A DNA stretch of 64,000 nucleotides from Euclidia mi (GCA_944739405.2 OX123205.2:41498475-41562474); one strand, 5' to 3'; shown: positions 21,250 through 32,939, numbered from the stretch's first letter. Numbers and translations are program-made. Notes: generated by a model from the sequence alone, not told the origin.

Positions 21250-21624
21250 AAGGCGAATCCGTATTGTAACTTAAATGTCATATAATTACTAAACTAAAGT
21301 TTGCATTCAGTGGCGACGACAAATGATTATATTACCGTGACAAATGTATCTAATTGAATATGTCAACTTGCTATTGCAAGCATAAAATTATACATTTTAT
21401 TAAAATCAAAGATTTATTAGCCAAAACATATTAATTTGTTTACAAACCATTATCGTCTTGAATCGCACCAGAATAAAAAACGGTACAAGTCAAAATTGGT
21501 ATGTATAGCACTGTAAGTAATTTGTAGTTTTAAAGTCTCGCATTTAACGTGTTAAAAGAGGATTGCGTTATTGTGCTGTTTGAAAAGTATATCGGCTACT
21601 GTTATAAGTTTGAAAACTCCCCTA

Positions 21625-21790
21625 GGTTATCATCCTCCTAGAGTAATCACAGTTGCAACCCAGGCTCCACTTTCTAGTCTTCCCGGATTTGACTGAATAT
21701 TTGGTTTTCCGCAGAACGACTTCCTGTCTGACCTCGGTAACCTCAAGGGATAGCTATATACCATGACTTAGACTAGTATCCGTTTATTAA
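21625..21790 (+). repeat. CTCCTAGAGT interspersed repeat
   Basis: Second clear copy of the 13305 family ('cctcctagagtaatcacagt'). Confidence 0.65.
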
Positions 21791-21894
21791 GTCTACTAAA
21801 TTTTTTCAAAAGAAAAGCCCACTACGTATTTGGGTAATTTGACATTTATACGTCTTCTATGTGTTTTTACGTACAAATCAATAAAAGTGACGTA

Positions 21895-22235
21895 GCAGGA
21901 GACTTAGGAAATATCATGAAGCAAAGAGAATCTTTAGGAAGAGACGGAACCTGTCTGGCCAACATGGTATAAAAGACCAAATGTTGTGTGTTGACTCACA
22001 ATGATATTGTGAAGGGGAAGACCAAGACGGACGTTCTCTGATCAGATCGGAGACCTCCTTCAAACAGGAAAGGTTAGAAGTACCCTAAACAGAAGAGCAT
22101 GCATGAATAATTTGATGGGAGTGAATGAAGCAAGAGAGATATATGTCAGGATCGTTGCAAATGGCATTCCGTAGTCTCTGCCTACCCCTCCGGGAAAGAG
22201 GCGTCATTTCATGTATATATGTATGATATTGCGAA
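21895..22235 (+). mobile_element. LINE 3' end (RTE-like)
   Basis: The coding trace reads RRACMNNLMGVNEAREI and, in another frame, KWHSVVSAYPSGK followed by a stop. Related copies are at 27130, 34616 and 39700. The final 'ctctgcctacccctccggga' block is shared with SINE-A and SINE-B tails, so this LINE is the likely source of their enzyme. Confidence 0.6.
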
Positions 22236-22399
22236 GCTAATTAGGAGAGCTCTATGGAGAGCTGTAGAGGCTGTGGACTGTGAAATGCTTTAATTAATAA
22301 TGAGGCCCGTGCCCAGCAGTGGGACAGTATATATAAGTACGGCTGATAATGATGATGATGAAATAAAGTTTTCTCACATTCTAAGATTATAAATTAGGT

Positions 22400-22930
22400 C
22401 ATCATCATCATCATCCTCCTAGCGTTATCCCAGGCTCAACCTGAGGTCCGCTTTTTAGTCCAATCGGATTTGGCGCAATATCACACCCACACTTCGCCAG
22501 TTATGTTTCGGTCACAATGTAATAAGGGGCGAGCCTATTGCCATCTACCGGGCATAATATGATTATGTCCTCCCGACCGATTTCGGCTACGGCGGCTTGT
22601 CTATATATGAGACTTGCCAACTGCGCGGGACATATTATAGTGCACAAGTGTGTGCGCATACACAAGTGCACTCTCTATTCCCTCACTCTCATAGTCCGAT
22701 TGGACGCCACATGCGACACGACCGTAGAGAGATTGGGCGTGGGACCAACGGCTTAACGTGCTTTCCGAGGCACGGGGGTGTAACACCGTCAACTCCCGGA
22801 CTAGGAACTTCTATTGGATAATTCATAACAGAAAAACCCAATATCACTTTTTGTTCGACCCGGGAATCGAACCCGAGACCTCATAATCCGCAGTCGCTAA
22901 CACTACCGCAGGACCACAGAGGCAGTCACG
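22400..22930 (-). repeat. composite: CTCCTAG repeat, SINE-A/B tail, SINE-E head and body
   Basis: 22410-22472 is the CTCCTAG family. 22475-22560 is an antisense SINE-A/B-like tail. 22560-22930 has 'tgcacaagtgtgtgcgca', 'ccgaggcacgggggtgtaac' and box B 'gaatcgaacc', a SINE family seen once here. The join may be a mosaic SINE or an insertion. Confidence 0.65.
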
Positions 22931-23142
22931 CTGTATATATCGGCGCATACAGCGGGATACTGCAAGTCAGGTATCTTCTTGGAACCTATACCATTCCTAT
23001 ATCCCTTATAATTTTAGAGGAGTTAGGTATTGTCAATTGGGCATAATATATAAGCTACTACGTACTACGTTACTGCAGAATTTCATCGAAATCCATTTCG
23101 TAGTTTTTGCGTAAAACAGCATTAGTTTAGTTGGGTGCCACT

Positions 23143-23362
23143 GGTAGCGCTCATAGCGAGATTTGGCTTGCCGTTCCTAACAGATCGGTAAAGTTAAGCA
23201 ACATTTGCACAGGTCACCACTTAGATGGGTGACCGTGTGTGGCATCATAAAGCTGTTGGTCCCGGTTCTTGTCTAAGGATAAGGCCATGCTACGTTGGAG
23301 GCCTTCGGGTGGTCTAAAATCGCCGACACCAGAGTTGGCCACACACTCGCACGAAAATGAAA
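23143..23362 (+). repeat. SINE-D (5S rRNA-derived)
   Basis: 'aagttaagcaac' and 'cacttagatgggtgaccg' are 5S-like; the body 'ccttcgggtggtctaaaatc' ends in 'cacacactcgcacgaaaa'. Confidence 0.82.
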
Positions 23363-23684
23363 CGAACTGCTAATACTTCGACAGACAAAGCTAATAAATG
23401 ACCTCAATATACTGTCAGGCAATGTTTTTCCAGCGAAGTTTCATATTTATTTGCTAATAACAATGTCAAATTCCGGCAGCTAAGAAAAACTGTATATGTA
23501 GGTAATAAAATAAAATACAAATTCCGCGTTCAAAAGCAAATCCCGCCTCTCGTAATATAAGCACAACATTTTCATATAAGATGAAAGCTTCACGATAATT
23601 ATGGCCGTAATTTAAAAATACACATGACTCGCAACCCAACACTTCGCGAGGGGAGTTAAACCAGCTAAACGAGTAAACACTTAG

Positions 23685-23727
23685 CGTCGCGATGCGATGC
23701 GAAGCGACGCGACGCGAGGGCGCAGGT
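23685..23727 (+). repeat. GC-rich pentamer array (GAYGC)n
   Basis: About seven imperfect units in 'gcgatgcgatgcgaagcgac' and following. Confidence 0.65.
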
Positions 23728-24521
23728 AAGCGGGGCTTAACGATAACACCTGCACTTAATTGCGCTAAGAGACGTTACCGTTCTAAGTAAGAGTGAGAGA
23801 TTTGCATAGATGAAACAGAAAGGGATTTTGGAGTTAAGTGATAATAATTAAACAGTGATTTAGGCAAGTCGTTATGAGGTTAAGTGTTTAAAGTGGTATT
23901 GCATACATTTTTGATTTAGAAGATTAAGAGTGATCGTGAAATTTGGTGAGGGGTAGGTTCTCGGGCAGGTAAAGTGTTGGGTATATTATTTTGCTGAGTT
24001 CAAAGAGGTCCTAATAAAAGCATGAATTAACGCAACATGTTATTGGCTACTAGTGTAAAACAGTTATTTGCAGATTTTATTACAGATACTCCGATACAGT
24101 ATAAGATTCATTCTTCACTCGCCCAGTTCCAGCCGAACACATGGGTATACAGAATGCACAGGAATGCGTAGTGTTTCTCGATTAGACGGGTGTTTGACAA
24201 TACAAAACTTATTACAAAGAAAGCTTTAACCCTCTCAAATTGTAACTACTGATTTTAAGTCAATTTAATTTTACAGTTAATGACTTTTATTACGTTTATG
24301 TTCTTTTTTCTACACCATATTTCTTTGTCGTAAATGCAAAGTTAAACCTTCAACCAAACATTACAAACTATTACAAACTATTACAATATTTACCGTGATG
24401 TATAAGAATATGCAATATTAGAACACATTTGTTCTTACATGGAACTAAATAACATCTGCAAAAGTGGTTTCATTTTAAAAAAACAATCTCAAAGTAAATG
24501 TTAATAATTTTATTTATTTTA
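23728..24521. other. unassigned AT-rich DNA
   Basis: No coding or repeat feature recognised. Confidence 0.5.
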
Positions 24522-24612
24522 TTTATAGACTCACGCCTGTATCCCCGAAGGGGAAGGCAGAGGTGTAATATTACACCCACATTTCGCCATGAAATTTTAG
24601 GTCCCACGTAAA
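24522..24612 (-). repeat. SINE-A tail fragment
   Basis: 5'-truncated: only the last ~90 bases, ending at 'aggtcccacgta'. Confidence 0.8.
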
Positions 24613-24674
24613 TGTTAATAATACCAAGATTATATAAAATATTATATTACCTGATAGTTTACTAGAATAGTACC

Positions 24675-24900
24675 TCATCATCAGCCTTGAACAGTTCACT
24701 GCTGGACCAAGCCTCTCCTTTGAAAGGTGGAAATGCTGGCCAAACGGGTTGGTATAGGGTCTGTATCAAGTTTTCCTTCGCTTACAGTGCTGTTCTCTAC
24801 ATAATATGCTCCCTCTGTCGGCTCTAACGACATCCATGGGATGATACGGGGTGGTGACATTTCGTATTCTTAATCCGTCACCACACGGAAAATCGTATAC
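24675..24900. repeat. interspersed repeat (also at 28438)
   Basis: 'ttggtatagggtctgtatca' to 'attcttaatccgtcaccaca' recurs at 28438-28578 with high similarity. It is probably a LINE segment; the class is not certain. Confidence 0.6.
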
Positions 24901-26449
24901 TACAGGTAAAAGAAAGTAACTCAACCTTGCACTCCAATGAGGAATCCTTATTTATAACCACTTTTCGTCAATGCTTAGGGCCTATAAGTACCATCAATAT
25001 TTAAAAGTACATTAAAAGGTTCTACCGTTAAATGAAGAAAGAGGTCAAAACGGTTCTTGTTTTAATGATGCATTGTTCACTTGGACCGCACTCCACAACT
25101 TTACAAGAGGTACTGTAGGCTGAGGCTGTATTTTCGCAACAAAATGTGGAAAGCAACGTGAAACGAAGGAACGATGTGATATTTGTGCCAATGGCTAGTA
25201 TGTAATACCTTTAAATGAACAATTCTTGTATATTTTTATTTAAACACTAACTTTTGCCCGCGGCTTCACTTGCGTAAATTCGGGGTTCTCTAGTTATAGT
25301 ATATCATTTATGTTCGGGGTAACACAAATCTCCTTTATTGGGCGATAATGTCAGCTCTTGTAGCATGGTGGCTCTCAACAACTCTTTTAGAAATATAACT
25401 GCAAAAAGTATTTACACATACAAACTACTTAGTACTAAGACTTAGTAATACTCAAAATGTTATCCGGTATCTGTGGCGTTTCGCTAGAGTGGCCAATATG
25501 GCGACTGTGATTTGTCTGTCAGAACCATTAGAATTTAACAAAATACTCGACATTCCGAATTTTACGGATATATGTTGTCGACTCGAAATCTTTATTTTTT
25601 AATGTTTTATTATTCAGGTAAGGTTTCAATGTACTCCTTGACGAAATTATTAATATAAGATTTGACACTGCGATAGCAGCGTAGTCCGTCGGTTTCAATG
25701 TGAAATATTCCAAAATCCACAACCACTTACAAATTAAAAATTAAGTAACATAAACATTTTCCAGTGGAATAAATTGGAAATCTAAACCATTCTCAAGTCC
25801 CCTTCAACACACACAAAAAATTTCATCAAGATCGGTCCAGTCGTTTAGGAGGAGTTCAGTGACATACACACGCACACAAGAAATATATATATTAAGATAT
25901 GCCTAATCTGAATCAATATATATACCTTATCTGGATGACGAAAGACTGACCAAGTAGATATACACCACTATTTATTAATTAGTACACAAGCTTTAAGGAC
26001 ATATTAGCGAAGACATAATTATCATATATGTGACATAAGAATTTCATAATATCTATAAATAGCCAAGTTATAATCATTTGTTTTTTGTAGAAAATCTCAC
26101 CTAAATCTTAGACATATTTTACAATCCACTTCATTGATAGTGCTTACTTTCCGTCCTACTCTTACGCATTCTTTCCGTAGCACTTATTAATGTAGGTAGC
26201 CTAAGACAATAAAATAATCAGTGTAGGTAGTTACTTTTTAATTTTCTTAATTCTACCCTCTCCTTCATAGTTTATCCGGGCTTAGAACCGGCAAAATTTA
26301 CCGTTTTACAAGTAATTAAATACGAAGATATGTAATTAGAAAGCAAACACATATCAAAATAAAAGAAGATATTCTGTAATAAAGGAAAAGAGTAATTTTG
26401 GCGTATTTATGACGTTAGAATCATCTGCTATTTACAAATTATTTTATCA
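24901..26449. other. AT-rich DNA with two short repeat tails
   Basis: 'tttgcccgcggcttcacttg' (25253) and 'tttcatcaagatcggtccag' (25830-25910, ending in AT repeats) are typical lepidopteran interspersed-repeat pieces. No gene recognised. Confidence 0.45.
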
Positions 26450-26535
26450 TCATCATGTCAGCCTAGAGACGACCACTGCTGGACATAGGCCTTGCTCAAG
26501 GTTCTCCACACAGACCGATTTTGAGCCGCCCGCCT
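26450..26535 (-). repeat. interspersed repeat fragment
   Basis: 'gaccactgctggacataggc' is a widespread lepidopteran retroelement motif. Confidence 0.5.
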
Positions 26536-26589
26536 CAAATTATTATTTACTTAAGTAGATATTATTTACTAAACTTACAAGTATTTCCA

Positions 26590-26712
26590 TTGTCCTTCAA
26601 AATATCCACCACCATTGTCAATGCACAGATCACAGTCTTTTCACTTCGTCAAAAGCGTCCAATATGCGCTGTTTTAATTGTTCGACACTAACCGGCTTAC
26701 TTTTATACACTC
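26590..26712 (-). pseudogene. IS630/Tc1-type transposase C-terminal remnant
   Basis: On the minus strand one frame reads VEQLKQRILDAFDEVK and, after a frame change, DLCIDNGGGYFEGQWKYL. Arg-rich helix plus CIxxxGGxFE is how many IS630/Tc1-like DDE transposases end. The core is not seen upstream; the call rests on about 35 residues. Confidence 0.4.
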
Positions 26713-27129
26713 ACCAAATGATGTCCATGGGTACACAGACTACACAGCTGCACTCACGATTCCTCCACTCAAAAAGGACGCACGAAGTATAGCTACAAAC
26801 TCCCGTGATATTATGAACTGATAAGCCATCGCGTCGGGAAAACGTAGACAAACAATTAACTGTTGCAGCAGAAACAATCGATACGCTCACGTCCGCTAGC
26901 AATTTAGTACTGTTTGTAGCATCGGAGTGCGGCGGCGCGCGCGCAGAGGGACAGGGGGGAATTTATCAATGGAATAGTTTACTACTGTTACTAGTTATGC
27001 ATTAACCAATTATTACGTATTTTTGTGGACAGTTTTGAGACAGTTATGGGACTTAGTGTTTTTATTTTTTAACTATATAAATATGATCAGTTAAAGATAC
27101 TTAGAGCCCCGTTCAATTTTTTGTACTAA

Positions 27130-27385
27130 TTAAAAAATAGTGGTGTATAAGGCAAGTGCGAATGGGTCAGGACGAAGGGGAAGACCTAGAGGGACGTTCT
27201 CTAACTAGATCAGAGACATCCTTAAAGCAGGAAAGGTTGGAAGTACCCTAAACAGAAGAGCATGCATGAGGAATTTGATGGGAGTGAATGAAGCCAGAGA
27301 AATATTTCAGGATCGTTTGCAAATGGCGTCCCGTAGTCTCTGCCTACCCCTCCGGGAAACAGGCGTGAGTCTATGTATGTATGTA
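27130..27385 (+). mobile_element. LINE 3' end (RTE-like)
   Basis: 'aaacagaagagcatgcatga' and 'gtagtctctgcctacccctc', then 'aggcgtgagtctatgtatgt'. Same family as 21895-22235, with a GTAT tail. Confidence 0.6.
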
Positions 27386-27525
27386 ATCTGAATAACGAAA
27401 AAGGCTCCAAAGATTTCCATGTTTAATATGCACCGTGATTTGAAGGCGGTAAATTGATCTAGCTTAGATTCATTTATAGAAAACACGATTTACAAAAATT
27501 ATTACCGGTCATCCTGGTACTTATA

Positions 27526-28090
27526 ATAACATAACATAACATAACATAACATAACATAACATAACATAACATAACATAACATAACATAACATAACATAAC
27601 ATAACATAACATAACATAACATAACATAACATAACATAACATAACATAACATAACATAACATAACATAACATAACATAACATAACATAACATAACATAAC
27701 ATAACATAACATAACATAACATAACATAACATAACATAACATAACATAACATAACATAACATAACATAACATAACATAACATAACATAACATAACATAAC
27801 ATAACATAACATAACATAACATAACATAACATAACATAACATAACATAACATAACATAACATAACATAACATAACATAACATAACATAACATAACATAAC
27901 ATAACATAACATAACATAACATAACATAACATAACATAACATAACATAACATAACATAACATAACATAACATAACATAACATAACATAACATAACATAAC
28001 ATAACATAACATAACATAACATAACATAACATAACATAACATAACATAACATAACATAACATAACATAACATAACATAACATAACATAAC
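27526..28090 (-). repeat. perfect (ATAAC)113 pentamer array
   Basis: 565 bases of the five-base unit with no interruption seen. It abuts the 3' end of the SINE-B at 28091; other SINE-B copies have one or two GTTAT units at the same place. The array is therefore the expanded SINE tail. Long MLCYV-repeat frames across it are artefacts. Confidence 0.97.
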
Positions 28091-28350
28091 TGCACGCCTT
28101 TTATCTCCGAAGGGGTAGGCAGAGGTGTATTACACACCAACACTTTGCCAGCTATGTTTTGGTTCCAATGTAATACGGGGCGGGCCTATTGCCATCTACC
28201 GGGCATATTGTTAAGCGAACGATAATTAACATTTTAATACACACATGACTTCGAAAAGTCAGAGGTGTGTGCCCGGGGTAACTGGGGATCGAACCCGAGA
28301 CCATCGTCTCGGCATTCCCTTACGTACACCACTGGGCTATCGCCGCTGCT
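28091..28350 (-). repeat. SINE-B, full length
   Basis: On the minus strand: head 'ggcgatagcccagtggtgta', box B 'ggttcgatcc', 'gacttttcgaagtca', then the 'cctctgcctaccccttcgg' tail and the pentamer array. Confidence 0.87.
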
Positions 28351-28437
28351 ACTTGTAATAATTTTGTCAATATAGTACGGTTGTGTTTAAGGATTGAGCA
28401 AATCGTTTTATTGTGTTACTTATCAGGCATTTAACAG

Positions 28438-28578
28438 TTGGTATAGGGTTTGTATCATGTTTTCCTTCTCTTACAGTGCTGTTCTCTGCATAACATGCTT
28501 CCTCTGTCGGCTCTTACGACACCCATGGGATGATATGGGATGGTGACATTCCGTATTCTTAATCCGTCACCACACGTT
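28438..28578. repeat. interspersed repeat (copy of 24675)
   Basis: 'gtttgtatcatgttttcctt' to 'attcttaatccgtcaccaca'. Confidence 0.6.
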
Positions 28579-29246
28579 CAATATAATAGAGATGTATAAA
28601 ATAAGTTACTTCTAAAGGTCACTTACTCTACGCCTTTTTACGTACGCCAGAATATTTATTTTCATGAGTGTCAACGCTTACCTGAAACAAGACAAAAATA
28701 AGTTAGTTTTTTTCTTTATAGACTTGGAATAGTTCATACATCAGTTAAGTGAAGATGAATGTATTGATGTTTGTTATTCTCACGCAAAATCTACTCAATG
28801 AATTTTGATGGAATTTCCCTATAATATAGCTTATACATCAGAACAAATACCACATATGACTTATGTTTGCCGCAACATGGGCGACCGAAACCCAAGCGGG
28901 CGGAGTCGTGACAAAAACTAGTGTAATATACTTTCTTGAAATATACGAACATCTAAGTATATTATATTTACTCAGCCCTAACAGAATAATATAATAGTGT
29001 AACAGTAGAATGCGGCTTTCCCCGTACTGCGACCCAGCTTAACCGTTATTTGAGACCCGATCCAAATGGAATCGGCCGGCCTCGACATCAGAACCTTTCC
29101 TTCAAGGTAATGTATTAACATATTTTATACAATGTAATATACTATGTAACTAAATAGTTGTGTTTTGAGGTCAAGCTGCTTAAGACAATGAAGAACGAAG
29201 AATTGATGAAATGTATTATTTTGAAAAGTCTAACTTATATGTTGTA
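28579..29246. other. unassigned AT-rich DNA
   Basis: No coding or repeat feature recognised. Confidence 0.5.
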
Positions 29247-29565
29247 AAGCAGCGATAGCCTAGTTTAGAGACCGACGGACTGCTACGCAGAGGGTCTCGA
29301 GTTCAAACCCACGGGGCGCACCAATGACTTTTCAAAGTTATGTGCGTATTAAATTGTAAATTATCGCATGCTAAACGGTGAAGGAAAACATCGTGAGGAA
29401 ACCTGCATGTCTGAGAGTTCTCCATAATGTTCTCGAAAAACATGTGAAGTCTGCCAACCCGCACATGGCCAGGGTGATGGACTATGGCCTTACCCTTCTC
29501 ATAGTGAGAAGAGGCCCGTGCCGAGCAGTGGGACAGTATATACATATACAGGGCCGATGATGATG
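29247..29565 (+). repeat. SINE-C, full length, with 15-bp target duplication
   Basis: tRNA-like head with box B-like 'gagttcaaaccc', body and GATGATGAT tail. Flanked by AACTTATATGTTGTA on both sides (29232-29246 and 29566-29580), identical, so the insertion is fairly recent. Confidence 0.93.
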
Positions 29566-30371
29566 AACTTATATGTTGTAGGTACTAGAAGATGTCCGCA
29601 GACCGCACATATAATTTTAAATAATAATTTGTTTTAGATCCCGTGAGTACTTAGAGCTATTATTTTTAGTGCACTCTTACGACTTTTAAAAAAAAATTAT
29701 GTCAAAGTCAAGTCTTAAGTCAAAATCATTTATAGGTCACAAGGTGACGCTTATGAACGTCAATTTTAAAATCAAATTACTTAATGCTTCTACATTTACA
29801 TTTACTGCCTCGTACGCAAATCAATAGGTAGAACCACGGGAAAGAACAGGCAATAAAACACGTGGCCGATCTTTTAAATCGCCAATATTATGGTACATAT
29901 TTTTATTTTTGTAAGGAGCTGCAACTGTTACACATTGTACTAAATTACTCGAAAATAGTAATTAGTTACAGACATAATACTTAAGCAATTAATGCAGTTA
30001 CTAAATTGAATGCTTTAGTTAGCCTTCCAATGTGAATATTGTGTAACAGGAGGATCCACTTACGTCTTATAATGTAGACAACTCGTGACCATGTTCAGAA
30101 CTATGGTGGAAATGTATGTTACAGAAGTGACGGTATATGAATACACAAAATTACAAAAAAGTTAATTAACAGCCTATGATTACGAGTTATCTTCATCTTA
30201 CAGTACAGTAAATTTTAATAAAATTAGTGGAACAACAATGCAAATGTAAATGTACTAAGTGGAATGACCTAATCATAAACGAATAATAATTTAAAGAACT
30301 ACATGGAAATGTTATATAATGATAAACAGAATAATGCTAAGTATCTATATAATTTCTAAATAAGTAGTAGA

Positions 30372-31230
30372 TCATGAGTTGTCTAGTGTAAGTGACCATC
30401 TATCCTTATCACTGAAATAATCATTAACAGTAAAATAACCTTTCCTAATAAGGCAGTCTTTTATTTTACTTTTAAACGTATTAAATGGTAATTCTAAAAG
30501 ACTAATTGGTATTTTATTGTAAATACGAATACCTAGCCCTACAAAAGAATTGTTAACTTTATGTAAACGATGATAAGGGGCATATAACTTATGCCTGTTT
30601 CTAGTATTTATATTATGTATGTCACTTTTTGTAGTAAATAAACCTATATTTTGTCTAATATACAATATATTAGTAAATAAGAACTGCGAGGCTACTGTTA
30701 GAATTCCTATAGACTTAAAGCGTTCCCTAAGAATATCTTTTGCACCTAACATGTATATTGCTCGTACCGCTTGTTTCTGTAGAACGAAGGTATTCTGAAT
30801 ATCCGCAGCTTTGCCCCATAACAAGATGCCGTAGGACATGACACTATGAAAATAGCTAAAATATACTAGACGAGCTGTGTCGACATTAGTAAGATGTCTA
30901 ACTTTTCTGACAGCATACGCTGCAGAGCTGAGCTTACCTGCAAGACATGCTATATGTGCACCCCATTGTAACTTATTATCTAATGTAATGCCTAGAAACA
31001 CTGTAGAGTCAACTGTCTCAAGTTCCTCTCTATCTAGCATAATATTAGGTCCCAGTTGTCTAACGTTAGGTAAAGCAAATTTAACGCATTTAGTTTTCCT
31101 AGAATTAAGTACTAGGTTGTTTGCTGTAAACCATTGTGTAACTTGTAATAGTGCATTATTTACATCATCAAACTCATTCCTATTCCTGTCTACTTTAAAA
31201 ATAAGTGACGTATCATTTGGAAAAATACGA
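30372..31230 (-). pseudogene. LINE reverse transcriptase, thumb and C-terminal part
   Basis: Open on the minus strand from about 31230 to the stop at 30372. It opens with PNDTSLIF where the catalytic F-A-D-D box is expected, so the first catalytic Asp has become Asn. It continues with VFLGITLDNKLQWGAHI, YGILLWGKAADI and LQKQAVRAIY, motifs of jockey-like LINE proteins, and ends with a basic FKSKIKDCLIRKGYF region typical of the family C-terminus. The piece is about 285 codons. Confidence 0.82.
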
Positions 31231-31399
31231 CATCACAGATGTTTTTTAAATAAAAAGGTAAGTCATTAACATATAGAAGGAATAGAAAATGACCTAGAAT
31301 TGAACCTTGTGGAACGCTTAACTGTATAGGTAATTTAGAGGATGTAGTCCCATTTACATCGACACACATTAAACACTTTTGGACGTATATAAGAAACAA
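31190..31399 (-). pseudogene. LINE reverse transcriptase, motif B part
   Basis: Minus-strand frame with VNGTTSSKLPIQLS, VPQGSILGHFLFLLYVNDL (motif B and following strand), shifted by one frame from the downstream piece at the catalytic box. It starts at the inversion junction. Confidence 0.8.
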
Positions 31400-31409
31400 A
31401 AATGTTAAG

Positions 31410-32105
31410 TCAGGTGTACCATCAAATATGTCATATAGTAACCAAGCATCAAATGATCCTGAAACTGTTTGTGGACTGTTTTCTTCATACTTTAAATCCG
31501 TGTACGAGCCATCTACTTTGACGTCTGATTGGTTACCACCTTTGAATGTATCGGAAGGAAGTATTTTGATGAGCGAACTTCATTTTGATATAAATAAAAT
31601 TAGTAAGGAATTAAAACGCCTTGACACATCTAAGGGACCAGGACCGGACACATTACCGGCTATATTTTTCAAAAATACTGCCGACTCTATAGACAAACCC
31701 TTGTATATTGTTTTTAACAAGTGTATTACCGAAGGTTATTTCCCAGATGTATGGAAATGCGCCTATGTCATTCCTGTTCATAAAAGTGGTTGTAAACATA
31801 ATGTCGAAAATTATCGGCCCATTTCGATTTTATGTATATTGGCTAAGATTTTTGAAAGACTAGTTCATAACGCAATTTATCCCCTTTTTCATAACGACAT
31901 TATCTGTGAACAGCACGGTTTTGTAAAAAAGAAGTCTACAGTCACTAATTTGGCAACATTTATAAACTTTCTATTCACACATATTGATAAACAAGTACAA
32001 GTAGATGCGGTGTACACGGATTTTCAGAAGGCTTTTGATAGATTAGATCATGAGATCGTTCTTAATAAACTAGCTTTCAATGGCATTAGAGGCAATCTCC
32101 CACCC
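31410..32105 (+). pseudogene. LINE reverse transcriptase, N-terminal half (inverted)
   Basis: The plus-strand frame is open from 31428 to 32252. LDTSKGPGPDTLPAIFFK, YRPISILCILAKIFERLV, QHGFVKKKSTVTNLA and YTDFQKAFDRLDH (motif A, catalytic Asp) follow in the usual order. Similarity ends at about 32100; the last 50 codons read into the palindrome and are not LINE. The 5' side is truncated; no endonuclease domain is present. Confidence 0.85.
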
Positions 32106-32634
32106 TATATGACCTTTAACGTACGAACCAGCAAACCATATGTGTGTACACCGCTTATTACATACTTAACTGTAAGTGTAAATGTCGAACAGAACGACGT
32201 TATATATATAACGATTGTATTTACATACAAACGTTATAATGGTTTTCCCTGAAGGTTGGTGAGTGTATTATAAATGTGCTGTATTACCTATCTTTTTAAA
32301 TTGAATGTCGATGATCAATATTATAAACTGCATCATATTTACTTTTCACCAATACCAAGTGTATAAACCATGAAGAGTCTACTAATGACACAACTCTCTA
32401 ATATACAAGCATTCAATTTAAAAAGATAGGTAATACAGCACATTTATAATACACTCACCAACCTTCAGGGAAAACCATTATAACGTTTGTATGTAAATAC
32501 AATCGTTATATATATAACGGTAAACGACATCATTCCTCGTTCTGTTCGACATTTACACTTACAGTTAAGTATGTAATAAGCGGTGTACACACATATGGTT
32601 TGCTGGTTCGTACGTTAAAGGTCATATAGGGTGG
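32100..32634. repeat. 535-bp palindrome (arms 208 and 225 bp)
   Basis: 32100-32307 is the reverse complement of 32410-32634 apart from a 17-base gap in the left arm (between 'gaacagaacga' and 'cgttatatat') and few mismatches. The loop is 102 bases. There is no coding content. It could be a long-TIR miniature element or a snap-back duplication; ends are 'ccaccctatatgacc'. Confidence 0.92.
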
Positions 32635-32689
32635 CAACACACTTTACCACGGAAAGTACTAGAAAGCTTTGGATCTTTTTACAGTCAAC

Positions 32690-32870
32690 ACCCTTTCAAG
32701 GAACCTGCTTGGCTGAGAGTTCTACATAATATTATCAAAAGACATGTGAAGTCTGCCAACCCGCACTTGGCCAGCGTAGTAGATCTTCCCATAATTATAA
32801 AGATGCCAGTGCCCAGCAACGGTACAAATTATAAAAAAGGTTGATGATGATGTGGACCCGCACTGACGAT
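32690..32870 (+). repeat. SINE-C tail part
   Basis: 'acatgtgaagtctgccaacc' and 'ttgatgatgatg' end; head missing. Confidence 0.75.
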
Positions 32871-32939
32871 AAATCTTGTATCGCGGAAGACGTACAATCA
32901 TTCCATCAACAGACGCATTTATATCCCTAGATAAAGGTC

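Larger units (their letters stand above)
18752..21551 (+). mobile_element. piggyBac-like (TTAA-type) element, decayed
   Basis: Left end CACGTTGAATGCGG preceded by TTTA (from TTAA); right end CGCATTTAACGTG followed by TTAA (21552-21555). 'caattttgacttgta' recurs inverted near both ends, and GGTGCGGTAC-type motifs recur inside (18953, 18988, 19860). A transposase tail remnant lies at 19513-19751. A SINE-A (20258) and inner inverted repeats (19865-21249) are within. Confidence 0.55.
29690..32099 (-). mobile_element. jockey-group LINE with 5' inversion
   Basis: The minus-strand part (31405 down to about 29690) carries the second half of reverse transcriptase, the ORF end and a 3' tail 'ttgacttaagacttgacttt' followed by T/A-rich sequence. 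The plus-strand part (31410-32099) carries the first half of the same enzyme. Half A ends near residues NGIRGNL and half B begins only a few residues later in family order, with the halves head to head at ~31405: the structure made by twin priming. Confidence 0.8.

Noticed and set aside
27526..28090. CRISPR array or telomere tract
   Set aside because: There are no spacers between units, and the unit is ATAAC, not the insect telomere TTAGG. The array is a SINE tail.
27474..28143. Three long minus-strand frames of ~190-210 codons with MLCYV repeats
   Set aside because: They are the pentamer array read in three frames; a five-base repeat without stops always gives such frames.
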